Shown: piece by piece, positions 34,226-42,802 of the stretch
Layout: each line of letters starts with the position of its first letter
Numbering within the stretch: the stretch's first letter is position 1
NCBI GenBank assembly: GCA_020161835.1
Contig: JAIUNL010000001.1
Coordinates: 248,001-312,000, forward strand
DNA from: Bacteroidota bacterium
Lineage (GTDB): Bacteria > Bacteroidota > JABWAT01
Reading direction: 5' to 3'
Length of the DNA: 64,000 bases
Position numbers and translations under genes: made by a program
The notes under the pieces: generated by a model
What the model was told of the DNA's origin: nothing
The model's input: only the letters and a program-made list of their open reading frames with translations
The model's database searches: none

Positions 34226-35143
34226 TCAAAACCGGTATTGGATCGAAATAACCGGCAGGGTAATTTCTTCTTTGACATCCTTCTCGCCTGGTAATAGTGT
34301 AGGATCATCATAAGTAACCTTTTGGTTAAACTCCGGACTTGCAAAATAAACCTGTCCGCTTAACGCAAAATGTTCCCCAACATAAAGGGAAACTCCAATT
34401 TTGGAACCTGGAACCCAAACCGATGCAGATTCATAGGTGATGTTACTGAAACCCATGAAATAACCCGACCGTTCAATTCTCTCAGGACGTGAAACATACA
34501 GGAAACCTGCCTTTGCTTCAACTTCAATTCCAACAAAGGAACCCATTGTTGGTCTTAACCTGGGACCGGCAAGCAGCCATAAAAAATGCCAGGGATCACC
34601 AGTCTGGTAATTGCTGGCACCGTATTTCTGATATTGGGAAAAATGATACATGTAAACGGTAGAAAACTCGAGATGTTGCCAGGGGAGAAAATCATATCTC
34701 ACCGTTCCGCTTACATTAAATCCCAGCTTTAAATTTGGGACTTTTTCCTGGAAGCCATAGAATTCCTGTTTTTCTTCAAACGGATGTCCTGCTCCAAGTT
34801 CAAGGAAATATCCGATTTGACCCGATTTTAATCTCGTCCAGAATTTATTTTCAGGTTGTTTCTGCACTTTTAAAGAATCAATTTTCACTGACACTTGTTC
34901 TTTTTTAGTTTCCGGCTTTGATAAATTTCTGGGTCTGATGCGAACTATTGATGTTGAATCTATTTCCACAACACTTCCGTCACGCTTTTGAACAAGCCAC
35001 TTTTCTGAGCTTTTTCCTTTCAACCGAAGTTCTTCAAGAGAATCTCCGTTTTGGAAGAAAAACACTTCTGACTGTTGCTGGGCTGAAACAACAGAAGCAA
35101 ATAAAATAAAAAGAAGGAGTGAGTTATAAAAGTATTTTTTCAA
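34226..35143 (-). CDS. Exported outer-membrane-type protein, tandem paralogue A
   Basis: A 305-residue protein with signal peptide MKKYFYNSLLLFILFASVVS then AQQQ. Residues about 22-78 (SEVFFFQNGDSLEELRLKGK, WLVQKRDGSVVEIDSTSIV) are nearly identical to the next gene upstream. The remainder (about 105-305) is rich in alternating hydrophobic/aromatic strands and ends in ISIQYRF with a C-terminal Phe, as outer-membrane beta-barrels do. The barrel differs from those of paralogues B and C. Last gene of a three-gene run with 5-nt gaps. Function unknown. Confidence 0.78.
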   Translation of the reverse strand: MKKYFYNSLLLFILFASVVSAQQQSEVFFFQNGDSLEELRLKGKSSEKWLVQKRDGSVVEIDSTSIVRIRPRNLSKPETKKEQVSVKIDSLKVQKQPENKFWTRLKSGQIGYFLELGAGHPFEEKQEFYGFQEKVPNLKLGFNVSGTVRYDFLPWQHLEFSTVYMYHFSQYQKYGASNYQTGDPWHFLWLLAGPRLRPTMGSFVGIEVEAKAGFLYVSRPERIERSGYFMGFSNITYESASVWVPGSKIGVSLYVGEHFALSGQVYFASPEFNQKVTYDDPTLLPGEKDVKEEITLPVISIQYRF

Positions 35144-35148
35144 AGTTA

Positions 35149-36015
35149 TTAAAACGGGGTTTTCTTAGGTGATTTACTGCGTTCCAACTGAAATTTCAAC
35201 CGGATTCCCACTTCATTGAAATCCTTTGGTACGGTCACGATGTATCTTTCGTGATTTCCTCTGTATCTTAATTCTTCTATACTTTTACTTGTCCACCTGC
35301 CGAAAATTTCAACGGTTTTTGTTTTACCAAAAATGAAAGGTAAACTGATTTCATAGGCTAAATTAACAGATTCAGAAATTTTTTCGTCAAATAATTCTGC
35401 CCAGGGATAAGAAATATAGGAAAACCCAATACCGACTCCAGGCTCAAACCAAAATTGATCGTTCTCCCCGGCAAAAACAAAACTGGGACCCGTTAAAACC
35501 CAGATTGATTTCCAGGATTTGGGCCCGTAACTGCTGGTTCCATCGTCAAACCAGGCATTCTTAAAATGCTGGTTTTCGAACTTCTGCAGATTCCACTGGT
35601 AATCCGCCATGATGTGCCAGTTTGCTTGAGGAGAAACCGGAATGACCAGATCTGCACCAAAAACTAAACCAATTGCGGAATATTTTCCCCAAAAACTGGT
35701 TGGGTAATTTACACCAAAAACTCCCATTAGGCGTATACCAGAATAAATTCCCTTGATTTTGACGTTAGGCTGAACTGTTTCTTTTCCCCTTGACCAGTTT
35801 TGAACCGAGACTTTAATGACCTGAGTTGAATCAACTTCCACAACACTTCCGTCACGCTTTTGAACAAGCCACTTTTCTGAGCTTTTTCCCTTCAACCGAA
35901 GTCCTTCAAGAGAATCTCCGTTTTGGAAGAAGAATACTTCTGACTGTTGCTGTGCTGAAACAGCTGGAACAAATAAAATCAATAAAAGGAATACGTTAAA
36001 AAAGTATTTTTTCAT
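35149..36015 (-). CDS. Exported outer-membrane-type protein, tandem paralogue B (mosaic)
   Basis: A 288-residue protein that combines parts of its two neighbours. Residues 1-75 match paralogue A almost residue for residue (signal peptide, then SEVFFFQNGDSLEGLRLKGK). Residues about 90-288 match paralogue C: SGIRLMGVFG, AIGLVFGADLVIP, SIWVLTGPSFVFAGEND, FEPGVGIGFSYISYP, LPFIFGKTKTVEIFGRW and the end FQLERSKSPKKTPF. The barrel-like second half has strands but an unusual basic end rather than a terminal Phe. It looks like a recombinant of A-type head and C-type barrel. Function unknown. Confidence 0.78.
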   Translation of the reverse strand: MKKYFFNVFLLLILFVPAVSAQQQSEVFFFQNGDSLEGLRLKGKSSEKWLVQKRDGSVVEVDSTQVIKVSVQNWSRGKETVQPNVKIKGIYSGIRLMGVFGVNYPTSFWGKYSAIGLVFGADLVIPVSPQANWHIMADYQWNLQKFENQHFKNAWFDDGTSSYGPKSWKSIWVLTGPSFVFAGENDQFWFEPGVGIGFSYISYPWAELFDEKISESVNLAYEISLPFIFGKTKTVEIFGRWTSKSIEELRYRGNHERYIVTVPKDFNEVGIRLKFQLERSKSPKKTPF

Positions 36016-36020
36016 AGTTT

Positions 36021-36770
36021 TTAAAATGGGGCATTCTTAGGTGATTTACTGCGTTCCAACTGAAATTTCAACCGGATTCCCACTTCATTGAAATTCATAA
36101 TTACGGGTACTATGGTTCTATCATAATTGGCATCTAACCTTATTTCATCAATAGTTTTCTTTGACCATCTTCCAAAAATTTCAACGGTTTTTGTTTTACC
36201 AAAAATGAATGGCAAACTGACTTCATAGGCCAGATTGGCTGATTCAGAAATATTTTCATCAAAGAGATCCTGCCCGGGATATGAAATATAGGAAAACCCA
36301 ATCCCGACACCCGGCTCAAACCGAATATTATCATTTTCCCCGGCAAAAATAAAACTGGGACCTGTTAGAACCCAGATTGATCTCCATGATTTATACCCAT
36401 AACTGTCTGGTCCATAGTCAAATAAAGCGATGTCTACAGTCTTGTTTTTAAATTTCTCAAGGTTCCATTGATAATCAGCCATGACGTGCCAGTTCAATTG
36501 ACATGTTAGCGGTAAAACCAGATCAGCACCAAAAACCAACCCGACAGCAGTATGGTTATCCCAATATCCGGTTGGACTATTTCCCCCAAAAACACCCATC
36601 AGCCGGGAACCTGAATAAATTTCTTCAAGAGAATAAAACGGGGCGTGTGAAAAGACCGTGCAGGAAAGTGAATCACGCTTTTGGACTGGGGAGCTGTCAG
36701 GTTTTTCTTGTGCAAAAGCAATGTGATGTGCAAGCACTATCAGGAAAATTAACACTGATAACTTTGTCAT
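36021..36770 (-). CDS. Exported outer-membrane-type protein, tandem paralogue C
   Basis: I start it at 36770 (MTKLSVLIFLIVLAHHIAFA, a clear signal peptide) rather than an ATG 30 codons upstream. The 249-residue protein lacks the A/B head domain; a short linker leads into the same barrel as paralogue B: SGSRLMGVFGGNSPTGYW, AVGLVFGADLVLP, FEPGVGIGFSYISYPG and FQLERSKSPKNAPF at the end. The 3' ends of B and C are also nearly identical at DNA level. First gene of the run. Function unknown. Confidence 0.77.
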   Translation of the reverse strand: MTKLSVLIFLIVLAHHIAFAQEKPDSSPVQKRDSLSCTVFSHAPFYSLEEIYSGSRLMGVFGGNSPTGYWDNHTAVGLVFGADLVLPLTCQLNWHVMADYQWNLEKFKNKTVDIALFDYGPDSYGYKSWRSIWVLTGPSFIFAGENDNIRFEPGVGIGFSYISYPGQDLFDENISESANLAYEVSLPFIFGKTKTVEIFGRWSKKTIDEIRLDANYDRTIVPVIMNFNEVGIRLKFQLERSKSPKNAPF

Positions 36771-36942
36771 TATAAACCCGGTTTTTGTAGAATTGCATAA
36801 GATAATAATTAATTGTTTATTTAAACATTTTAACTTAAGCAATTTATCGGATACGGTCATCTTTTAATCGCTTTCCAATGGCAATTTATTCCGGATTCTT
36901 TTAACATTGTACCTTTAATAATTCAAGTCATCAGGGAGTTTT

Positions 36943-38229
36943 ATGGCTGTCGTTCAACCGTTTAAAGGATTCATTTACAACCCGGCAAAAGTTGATTTTC
37001 AGGATATTACCTGTCCGCCTTACGATGTGATCAACCCGAAAATGCATCAGGAACTGTATGAGAGGCATCCTAAGAATGCCGTCCGGCTTGAACTTCCGAT
37101 GGAAGAAAACCGGTATCAGATTGCTGCCGAACGTTGGAATGAGTGGCGGAAGGATAAGACTCTGGTTCAGGATGAACGTCCGGCCATTTATGTGTACGAT
37201 CAGACTTTCGTGACCAAAGCCGGAAAAACCGTAACCCGGAAAGGATTTCTCGCCCGCCTGAAAACTCAGCCGTTTGCTGATAAAGTGGTTATGCCGCACG
37301 AAAGAACACTGGCAAAAGCCAAAACTGACCGGCTGAATTTGTTCAAGGAAACGGCCGCCAATTTCTCCCCGATTTTCATCTTATACCGGGATCCATCTCT
37401 TTCAATTGATGACTTGCTAGCTGAAACCCGTGACGAGGTTCCGTTTATGGATGTAACCGATTATCAGGGTGCACACAATCTGGTCTGGCGTCTGAAAAGC
37501 GGACCTGTTCTGGAAAAAATTCAGTCTTATTTCACCGATGAACGGCTTTACATTGCAGACGGGCATCACCGGTATGAAACTGCATTGGCTTATTCAGAAC
37601 TCCGGGCTTCGCAAAACCCAAATCATTCAGGAAACGAAGCCTACAATTTTGTGATGGCTTATTTTACCAACATGGACGATCCTGATCTGGTGGTTTACCC
37701 AACTCACCGGCTGGTTCATGGGATAGATGCAGCACATCTTTCCAATCTGGATTCAAGCCTGAATAAAGCCTTTGATGTAAAAGTGCTGCCAACTGAAGCT
37801 GATCTGAAATCCTTCATGGCTGAATCTGCAACCGGGAAACTTGGGATTGTGCGTTTGAAAGGTTCTGATCTGGAGTGGATCGGACTTACCTTCAAGGGTG
37901 ACTTTTCGTTTTTTGCCGGAACGGATATTCCCGATGAAGTTCAGAAACTGGATGTTTCCATCTTACACAGAATTATCTTCCGTCAGTTTCTTGATATTTC
38001 ACAGGAAGCTCAGGATCAGCAGATCAATCTGCATTATTCGAAAGATTGGGCTGAAACGGTTGGGGAAGTAAAATCAGGAAAATCTCAATTGGCAGTTTTG
38101 ATGAATCCGACTCCGGTTTCATCGGTAGTTGAAGTTTGCAACTCTGGACATGTGATGCCACAGAAATCGACATTTTTCTACCCGAAAGTCATTACCGGAA
38201 TTTCGTTTCACGATCTGAATGGAGAGTGA
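36943..38229 (+). CDS. DUF1015 family protein (SerK/SbnI-like)
   Basis: A 428-residue protein with the family N-terminus VQPFKGFIYNP, CPPYDVINPK, HPKNAVRLELP and the central signature YIADGHHRYETALAY at about residues 203-217. Family members with known activity are ADP-dependent free L-serine kinases (SerK of archaea, SbnI in staphylococci); most bacterial members are uncharacterised. Kinase activity is therefore only a suggestion here. AGGGAG precedes the ATG. An imperfect promoter element TACCTTTA lies at 36912-36919. Confidence 0.87.
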   Translation: MAVVQPFKGFIYNPAKVDFQDITCPPYDVINPKMHQELYERHPKNAVRLELPMEENRYQIAAERWNEWRKDKTLVQDERPAIYVYDQTFVTKAGKTVTRKGFLARLKTQPFADKVVMPHERTLAKAKTDRLNLFKETAANFSPIFILYRDPSLSIDDLLAETRDEVPFMDVTDYQGAHNLVWRLKSGPVLEKIQSYFTDERLYIADGHHRYETALAYSELRASQNPNHSGNEAYNFVMAYFTNMDDPDLVVYPTHRLVHGIDAAHLSNLDSSLNKAFDVKVLPTEADLKSFMAESATGKLGIVRLKGSDLEWIGLTFKGDFSFFAGTDIPDEVQKLDVSILHRIIFRQFLDISQEAQDQQINLHYSKDWAETVGEVKSGKSQLAVLMNPTPVSSVVEVCNSGHVMPQKSTFFYPKVITGISFHDLNGE

Positions 38230-38297
38230 GGGGGGAAAGCTGTTAGCCCGTCAAAGGCCGGGTTGTAACTCTTAGCTGTTGGCTTTTTTCTTTTGAT

Positions 38298-38330
38298 TGT
38301 CATCCCGGCCGACGAGCCGGTTAACGAAGT
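38298..38330. repeat. TGTCATCCC palindromic element
   Basis: TGTCATCCCGGC-CGACGA-GCCGG followed by TTAACGAAG, the same tail as in the copy at 29181-29216. It lies just after the DUF1015 gene and may help end transcription, since TTTTTTC precedes it. Confidence 0.55.
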
Positions 38331-38388
38331 TCTGCGAAGCTCATCCAGAATTTGAATTTTAAAATGGGGAATGCAGTCTCGGGAATTC

Positions 38389-39661
38389 GTAGGGGCGACC
38401 GGTTAGTCGCCCTGGATTTTAGCAGGGACGTCGCCCCGACCTGTTTGTAGAAAACCAAATCAAAAACAAAAATAAACTGCGTAACCGCGACCTATTAAAT
38501 TTGGGTAGTCAAAAACACAGGTCGCTCCTACGGAGCTTTTTACTTTGTGGGGGTCTGGGTTCTACAAACGGGTCGCACCTACGGTGCTGCGGAAAATCCA
38601 AAAGTTAGGATTACATGATCCAAGGGTTTTGAATTATTTGCCGTTGTTCAAAACTGAATCATCGTTGAACTACAAAAAATTCAACAATCATGCAGGGGCG
38701 TCGCCCCGACCTGTTTGTAGTAAGTCGAAACCAAGATAAAAATAAGCTGCGTAGCAGCGACCTGTTTGCCTTCGCGGCAATTCTTTGTTTATTTTCATCC
38801 CGATCCCGTTTTTTTTATTAATCCCGAATCAAATTTATGGCAAACACCTATTCCCAAATTTATTTGCACTTTGTCTTTTCTGTAAAGGGCAGGAATAATC
38901 TGATATCCGAAAAACATCGGTCGGAACTTCAAAAATATATTACTGGAATTGTACAAAACAGAGGGCACAAACTCCTTTCAATTTATTGCCGACCGGATCA
39001 TGTTCATATTTTTATTGGATATAATTGTTCACAACCAATTCCTGACTTACTCAGAGATGTTAAGGCTTCTTCTGCTAAATATATAAATGAAAATCATTGG
39101 ATGCCTGGAAAATTTGAATGGCAGGATGGTTATGGAGGCTTCTCTCATTCAAGGTCCCAATTAAACCAGGTTGTTCAATATATTAACAACCAAAAGGAAC
39201 ATCATGAGGTAAAATCGTTTAAAGCCGAATATTTGGAAATGCTGGAAAAATCGGGAATTGAATTTAATGAAAAATATTTATTTGAATGGATAGATTTGGA
39301 TCAGGCTGGTTAGTCAATTTTTAAAGGAGCGTAGCACCATTTTGTTTGTAACAAAATAAGAGAAAACAGGTCGCTCCTACGGGGCAGCTAATAATTTAAA
39401 ACTCTGGAATTACAAGTCTTTTAAGTAAAGAAAAATCGTTGATTTCTCATCAGCCCGAAAGGGATTTTTGATTGAGAAAATGCCTTGAATTCTAGCAGGG
39501 GCGTAGCCCCGACCTGTTTGTAGAAAACAAAATCTGAGAAAAAAAAGCTGCGTAGCAGCGACCCGTTGAAATTAGGTGGTTTAGAAAACAGGCCGCTCCT
39601 GCGGAGCTTTTTACTTATTGGGGGTCTGGGTTCTACAAACGGGTCGCACCTACGGTGCTGC
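38389..39661 (+). mobile_element. REP-RAYT module: transposase gene with flanking hairpin repeats
   Basis: The gene at 38837-39313 is bracketed by many short hairpins. At 38389-38412 GTAG is followed by GGGCGAC-CGGTTA-GTCGCCC, the layout known for bacterial REPs. The other units share a 5-bp stem with a GTA loop, then GACCyG and often TTTGTAG: 38422-38450, 38693-38721 and 39495-39523 (GGGGC stems; loop GTA or TC); 38478-38493, 38747-38763 and 39547-39563 (GCTGC stems); on the other strand 38521-38537, 39369-39385 and 39591-39607 (GCTCC stems), and 38571-38590 and 39641-39660 (GCACC stems). 38521-38591 and 39591-39661 are near-identical blocks. The rest of the spacers 38230-38836 and 39314-39723 holds no gene. 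Confidence 0.75.
38837..39313 (+). CDS. REP-associated tyrosine transposase (Y1/HUH, IS200-like)
   Basis: A 158-residue single-strand transposase. The HUH motif is DHVHIFI (about residues 54-60), and the catalytic tyrosine sits in QYINNQKEHH, giving the YxxxQ motif. SQIYLHFVFSVKGR at the N-terminus and WQDGYGGFSHSRSQL are typical of the Y1 transposase group. There is no TnpB/accessory gene and no defined IS ends; instead REP-like hairpins surround it, which fits a domesticated or semi-autonomous RAYT that spreads or processes REPs. The gene is intact, so it may be active. Confidence 0.9.
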   Translation: MANTYSQIYLHFVFSVKGRNNLISEKHRSELQKYITGIVQNRGHKLLSIYCRPDHVHIFIGYNCSQPIPDLLRDVKASSAKYINENHWMPGKFEWQDGYGGFSHSRSQLNQVVQYINNQKEHHEVKSFKAEYLEMLEKSGIEFNEKYLFEWIDLDQAG

Positions 39662-39723
39662 AAATAATTCAAAATTTAAAATTGATAACTCAAAATTGAA
39701 TTCCTTTTACCCTTTAACCTCGA

Positions 39724-40203
39724 TCATTTACCCTTTTCCCCAATTCGCGTTTCCCGTTTTCTGAACACAACCAGCAATACCCACCTTAACCCGGCCATCG
39801 GGACCGGGATAAAAACCACCCACGCTGCAATTGCCCGAACCTGTGCCCAGCCTAACAACGAGATTGTACCGAAAAAATCGGACTGAAACTGACTGACCAA
39901 TTCAGAAAGTGTAAACGGCAGGACTTCATTTCCCGTCATCCAGGCACCAACCTGAAAAAACGGAATAAGAAGAATGAGCTGAAGCGGATAAACGAGGTAA
40001 TTCACAATCTGAATAACCGGCTGATTCAGGCGGAAAAATCCGGCAAGGAAAAAACAGAGCAAAGTCGTTGAACCCAGAACCGGAAAAATTCCGATTCCCG
40101 CACCGGCAACAATCGTCCAGGAGAGTTTTTCGGGAGAAAGTCCCATTCTCAACTGATCGGCAATCAATTGCTTTGATGAACGGAGCCTGTCCCTGATGCT
40201 CAT
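39724..40203 (-). CDS. DUF2062 membrane protein
   Basis: A 159-residue protein starting at 40203, where ATGA overlaps the stop of the upstream methyltransferase gene; a start 11 codons earlier is less likely. The family motif SPEKLSWTIVAGAGIGIFPV is present, followed by GSTTLLCFFLAGFFRLNQPVIQIVNYLVYPLQ, with three to four membrane segments and a basic C-terminus. DUF2062 proteins have no firm function; some are fused to glycosyltransferases. Last gene of the rsmA-mgtE-methyltransferase operon. Confidence 0.82.
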   Translation of the reverse strand: MSIRDRLRSSKQLIADQLRMGLSPEKLSWTIVAGAGIGIFPVLGSTTLLCFFLAGFFRLNQPVIQIVNYLVYPLQLILLIPFFQVGAWMTGNEVLPFTLSELVSQFQSDFFGTISLLGWAQVRAIAAWVVFIPVPMAGLRWVLLVVFRKRETRIGEKGK

Positions 40204-41384
40204 CCCGGAATTTTTCCCATCACGGCTTTCACCCACAATCCGCCATTATTGAACTTGAGTTCACGTAACGTCTTCCAGGGAAAACGGGTTTCTTCAGGAA
40301 CAACAATGCACCACGTCCAACCGGGGAAATCTGTGTATAGCCGGTGAAAAAACCGTCCGAGAACAGCTTCTGCATCCGAAACCGGACCAATTCTTTTTCC
40401 ATAAGGCGGATTTGAAATAATGAGTCCGGGTGATGGCCAGGAATTTTTAAGTTCAACGGCATCGGCAAGTTCAAAACGAATCCGGGTATCCACTTTTGCC
40501 TGAGCTGCATTTTTTCTGGCGGCATCAATGGCTTTTGCAGCAACATCAGAACCGTAGGCAACCTGGGTGACTTCTTCGGGTTTTGGCATGGATTTCTGAA
40601 TCCGTTTCAGATCAGCATCCCTGAAAAAAGCTGCTTTTTCAAACCCATAAGTCCGGTTTTCACCGGGGAACGGACCACTGGTTTTTCTGACGGATTCAAA
40701 CAAAAACGTACCTGATCCGCAGAACGGATCAACAATCACCGGAAATTTTTCAGCTTCCGCCCAGATTAAAAGTCCGGCAGCCAGATTTTCACGCAGGGGC
40801 GCTTCCACAGAAAACGGTTTATATCCCCGCTTGTGCAAATGCTCACCGGTCGTATCAAGACTCACGGTACAGACATCATCCTGAAACCGGACGAAAACGG
40901 TCAGGTCAGATTTTTCTGCGATTTCGATTTTTTGCTCAGGCCACTGACTGTAATATTCCAGAATGCCGTCACCCATGGCTTTGGCGATGTTATCGGTATG
41001 ATGCAAACGGGATTCGGTTGCAGACACATTAAACGAAAAGGTCGGATTTCTTCCGAGAACCAGTTCCCAATCAAGGCGCTGTGATTTGCTGAACAGTTCC
41101 GGGTAAGATTTGCAGGTAAACGTACCGATTCTCAGCAGCAGTCTTCCGGCGACAGCAGATTGCAGATTCACTTTATAAATCCAGTCCAGTGAACCCGAAA
41201 AGGTAATGCCGCCTTTTATATTTTCGGTAACACCCGGGTCACCGATCCGGCGAAGTTCGGTTTCAAGAAAACTCTCAAATCCGGGCGGACAGGAGACAAA
41301 AAACGTGTGGTTCTCTTTACGCATGTGTCTTTTCAGACGGCGTTCAAGTGCCCGTTCGGAGAGACCGGTTTCGGTAAGTGTCAT
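40200..41384 (-). CDS. THUMP-domain RNA guanine-N2 methyltransferase (RlmL N-half-like)
   Basis: A 394-residue SAM-dependent RNA methyltransferase. The N-terminal region (FFVSCPPGFESFLETELRRI and on to about residue 160) is the ferredoxin-like plus THUMP RNA-binding part. The methyltransferase domain has VDPFCGSGTFLFES (motif I, about 230) and IISNPPYGKRIG (motif IV, about 335), the signature of N2-guanosine/amino methylation. It corresponds to the first half of E. coli RlmL (m2G2445 of 23S rRNA) and lacks the RlmK half, as in most bacteria outside gamma-proteobacteria. ATGA overlaps both neighbours, indicating coupled translation. Confidence 0.9.
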   Translation of the reverse strand: MTLTETGLSERALERRLKRHMRKENHTFFVSCPPGFESFLETELRRIGDPGVTENIKGGITFSGSLDWIYKVNLQSAVAGRLLLRIGTFTCKSYPELFSKSQRLDWELVLGRNPTFSFNVSATESRLHHTDNIAKAMGDGILEYYSQWPEQKIEIAEKSDLTVFVRFQDDVCTVSLDTTGEHLHKRGYKPFSVEAPLRENLAAGLLIWAEAEKFPVIVDPFCGSGTFLFESVRKTSGPFPGENRTYGFEKAAFFRDADLKRIQKSMPKPEEVTQVAYGSDVAAKAIDAARKNAAQAKVDTRIRFELADAVELKNSWPSPGLIISNPPYGKRIGPVSDAEAVLGRFFHRLYTDFPGWTWCIVVPEETRFPWKTLRELKFNNGGLWVKAVMGKIPG

Positions 41385-42784
41385 ATAAAAAAGACCAGAT
41401 AAGCGATCGTGAAATAAATAGTAAGCCCCAGAATATCGTTAATTGTGGTGATGAAAGGTCCGGATGCAACTGCCGGGTCAATGTTCATTCTTTTCAGAAG
41501 GATGGGGAAAATGGTTCCCATGATGGAAGCATTTACCATCACGAACATGAGCGCACCGGCAATAGTAAATCCCATTTTCACCGTTCCGCCACCCATGATA
41601 CTGGTTACAAACAGAATAACGGCGCAGGCAAATGAAATCAGACCGGCAACGCCCAATTCTTTAACCAACCGTTTGCCCACATCAGAAAGCCAGAGTTCAC
41701 CTTTTGCAAGACCCTGAATCATGATGGACGTCGTCTGAACGCCCGTGCTTCCGCCCATGGCCATAATCAGCGGGATGTAAGCGTACAGAATAACCATTTG
41801 GGAAAGAGTCGTTTCGAATCCCTTGATCACCATCCCGGAAATCATTTCGCCGAAAAGTCCGATCATCAGCCAGGGAAGGCGTGCAGCAACAATCCGCAGG
41901 GTTTTATCAGAAAAATCTTCTTCAACAACCCCGGTCAACCGCTGAATATCTTCTTCAGCTTCTTCCCGGATAACGTCGACGATATCATCGATGGTAATCT
42001 GCCCCACCAGTTTGTTGTCATCATTCAGAACCGCAACGGCAACCAAATCGTGTTCCTGCATGATCTGGGCAACTTCTTCCTGATCCATCGAAACCGGAAC
42101 GGAAAGAAATTCGGTATCCATCACTTCAGAAACTTTTTTATATGACGGTTTGATAATGAGCGATTTCAGGTCGAGTGTTCCAACCAGAACGCCATGATCA
42201 TCAACCACATAAAGGTCGTAAACTTCTTCAACTTCTTCGGCCTGTTTTTTCACTTCCATGATGGCATCATAAATGCTCGATGATTCATGGATAACGATGA
42301 ACTCACGGGCCATAAGTCCGCCGGCCGTCTCTTCATCGTAACGGAGAAGTTCTTTAACTTCACGCGAATCTTCTTCATCAATGGAATCAAGAACCGCTTC
42401 GGCAACTTCTTCATCGAGTTCCTGAATCACGTCGGCAGCATCATCAGAATCCATTTCATCGATGATGCTGGTAATTTCTTTTTCACCCAGATTGTCGAGA
42501 ATATGTTCCCGGGTGTTGTCGTTCAGATCAAGAAGAACTTCACCGGCAAGTTCATCATTAAGTAACTTGAACAGGTAAACTGATTCATCTGGTAAAAGGT
42601 GATCGATGATTTCGGCAATCTGGATCGGATGCAGGTCAAGGAGGATATTGAGAAGACTTCCGTCATCCTTGTCCTGAATCATATCCTGAATATCTTCAAT
42701 CAGGCCTTTGTCAATAATCAATTGTTCTTCGGAATCGGTTTCCCGTGCATCTGCCGGTGGATTCTGCAGCTCTTTTTCTGCCAT
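41381..42784 (-). CDS. mgtE: Magnesium transporter MgtE
   Basis: A 467-residue Mg2+ channel/transporter. A cytosolic N domain (about 30-150, many acidic residues: DEMDSDDAADVIQELDEE) is followed by a CBS pair (about 160-285: VIHESSSIYDAIMEVKKQAE, LVGTLDLKSLI, DLVAVAVLNDDNKLVGQITI). Five membrane segments (about 295-467) include IMAMGGSTGVQTTSIMIQGL, NASIMGTIFPILL and GPFITTINDILGLTIYF, where the pore aspartate is. The N and CBS domains close the pore when Mg2+ is high, so regulation is mostly by the ion itself. Second gene of the operon, 18 nt after rsmA. Confidence 0.95.
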   Translation of the reverse strand: MAEKELQNPPADARETDSEEQLIIDKGLIEDIQDMIQDKDDGSLLNILLDLHPIQIAEIIDHLLPDESVYLFKLLNDELAGEVLLDLNDNTREHILDNLGEKEITSIIDEMDSDDAADVIQELDEEVAEAVLDSIDEEDSREVKELLRYDEETAGGLMAREFIVIHESSSIYDAIMEVKKQAEEVEEVYDLYVVDDHGVLVGTLDLKSLIIKPSYKKVSEVMDTEFLSVPVSMDQEEVAQIMQEHDLVAVAVLNDDNKLVGQITIDDIVDVIREEAEEDIQRLTGVVEEDFSDKTLRIVAARLPWLMIGLFGEMISGMVIKGFETTLSQMVILYAYIPLIMAMGGSTGVQTTSIMIQGLAKGELWLSDVGKRLVKELGVAGLISFACAVILFVTSIMGGGTVKMGFTIAGALMFVMVNASIMGTIFPILLKRMNIDPAVASGPFITTINDILGLTIYFTIAYLVFFI

Positions 42785-42802
42785 ACCGTATCCTTTTTCG
42801 GT

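Noticed and set aside
38837..39313. Complete IS200/IS605 insertion sequence
   Set aside because: The transposase is of the Y1 family, but no tnpB and no single pair of IS ends is visible; repeated REP-like hairpins fit a RAYT better.
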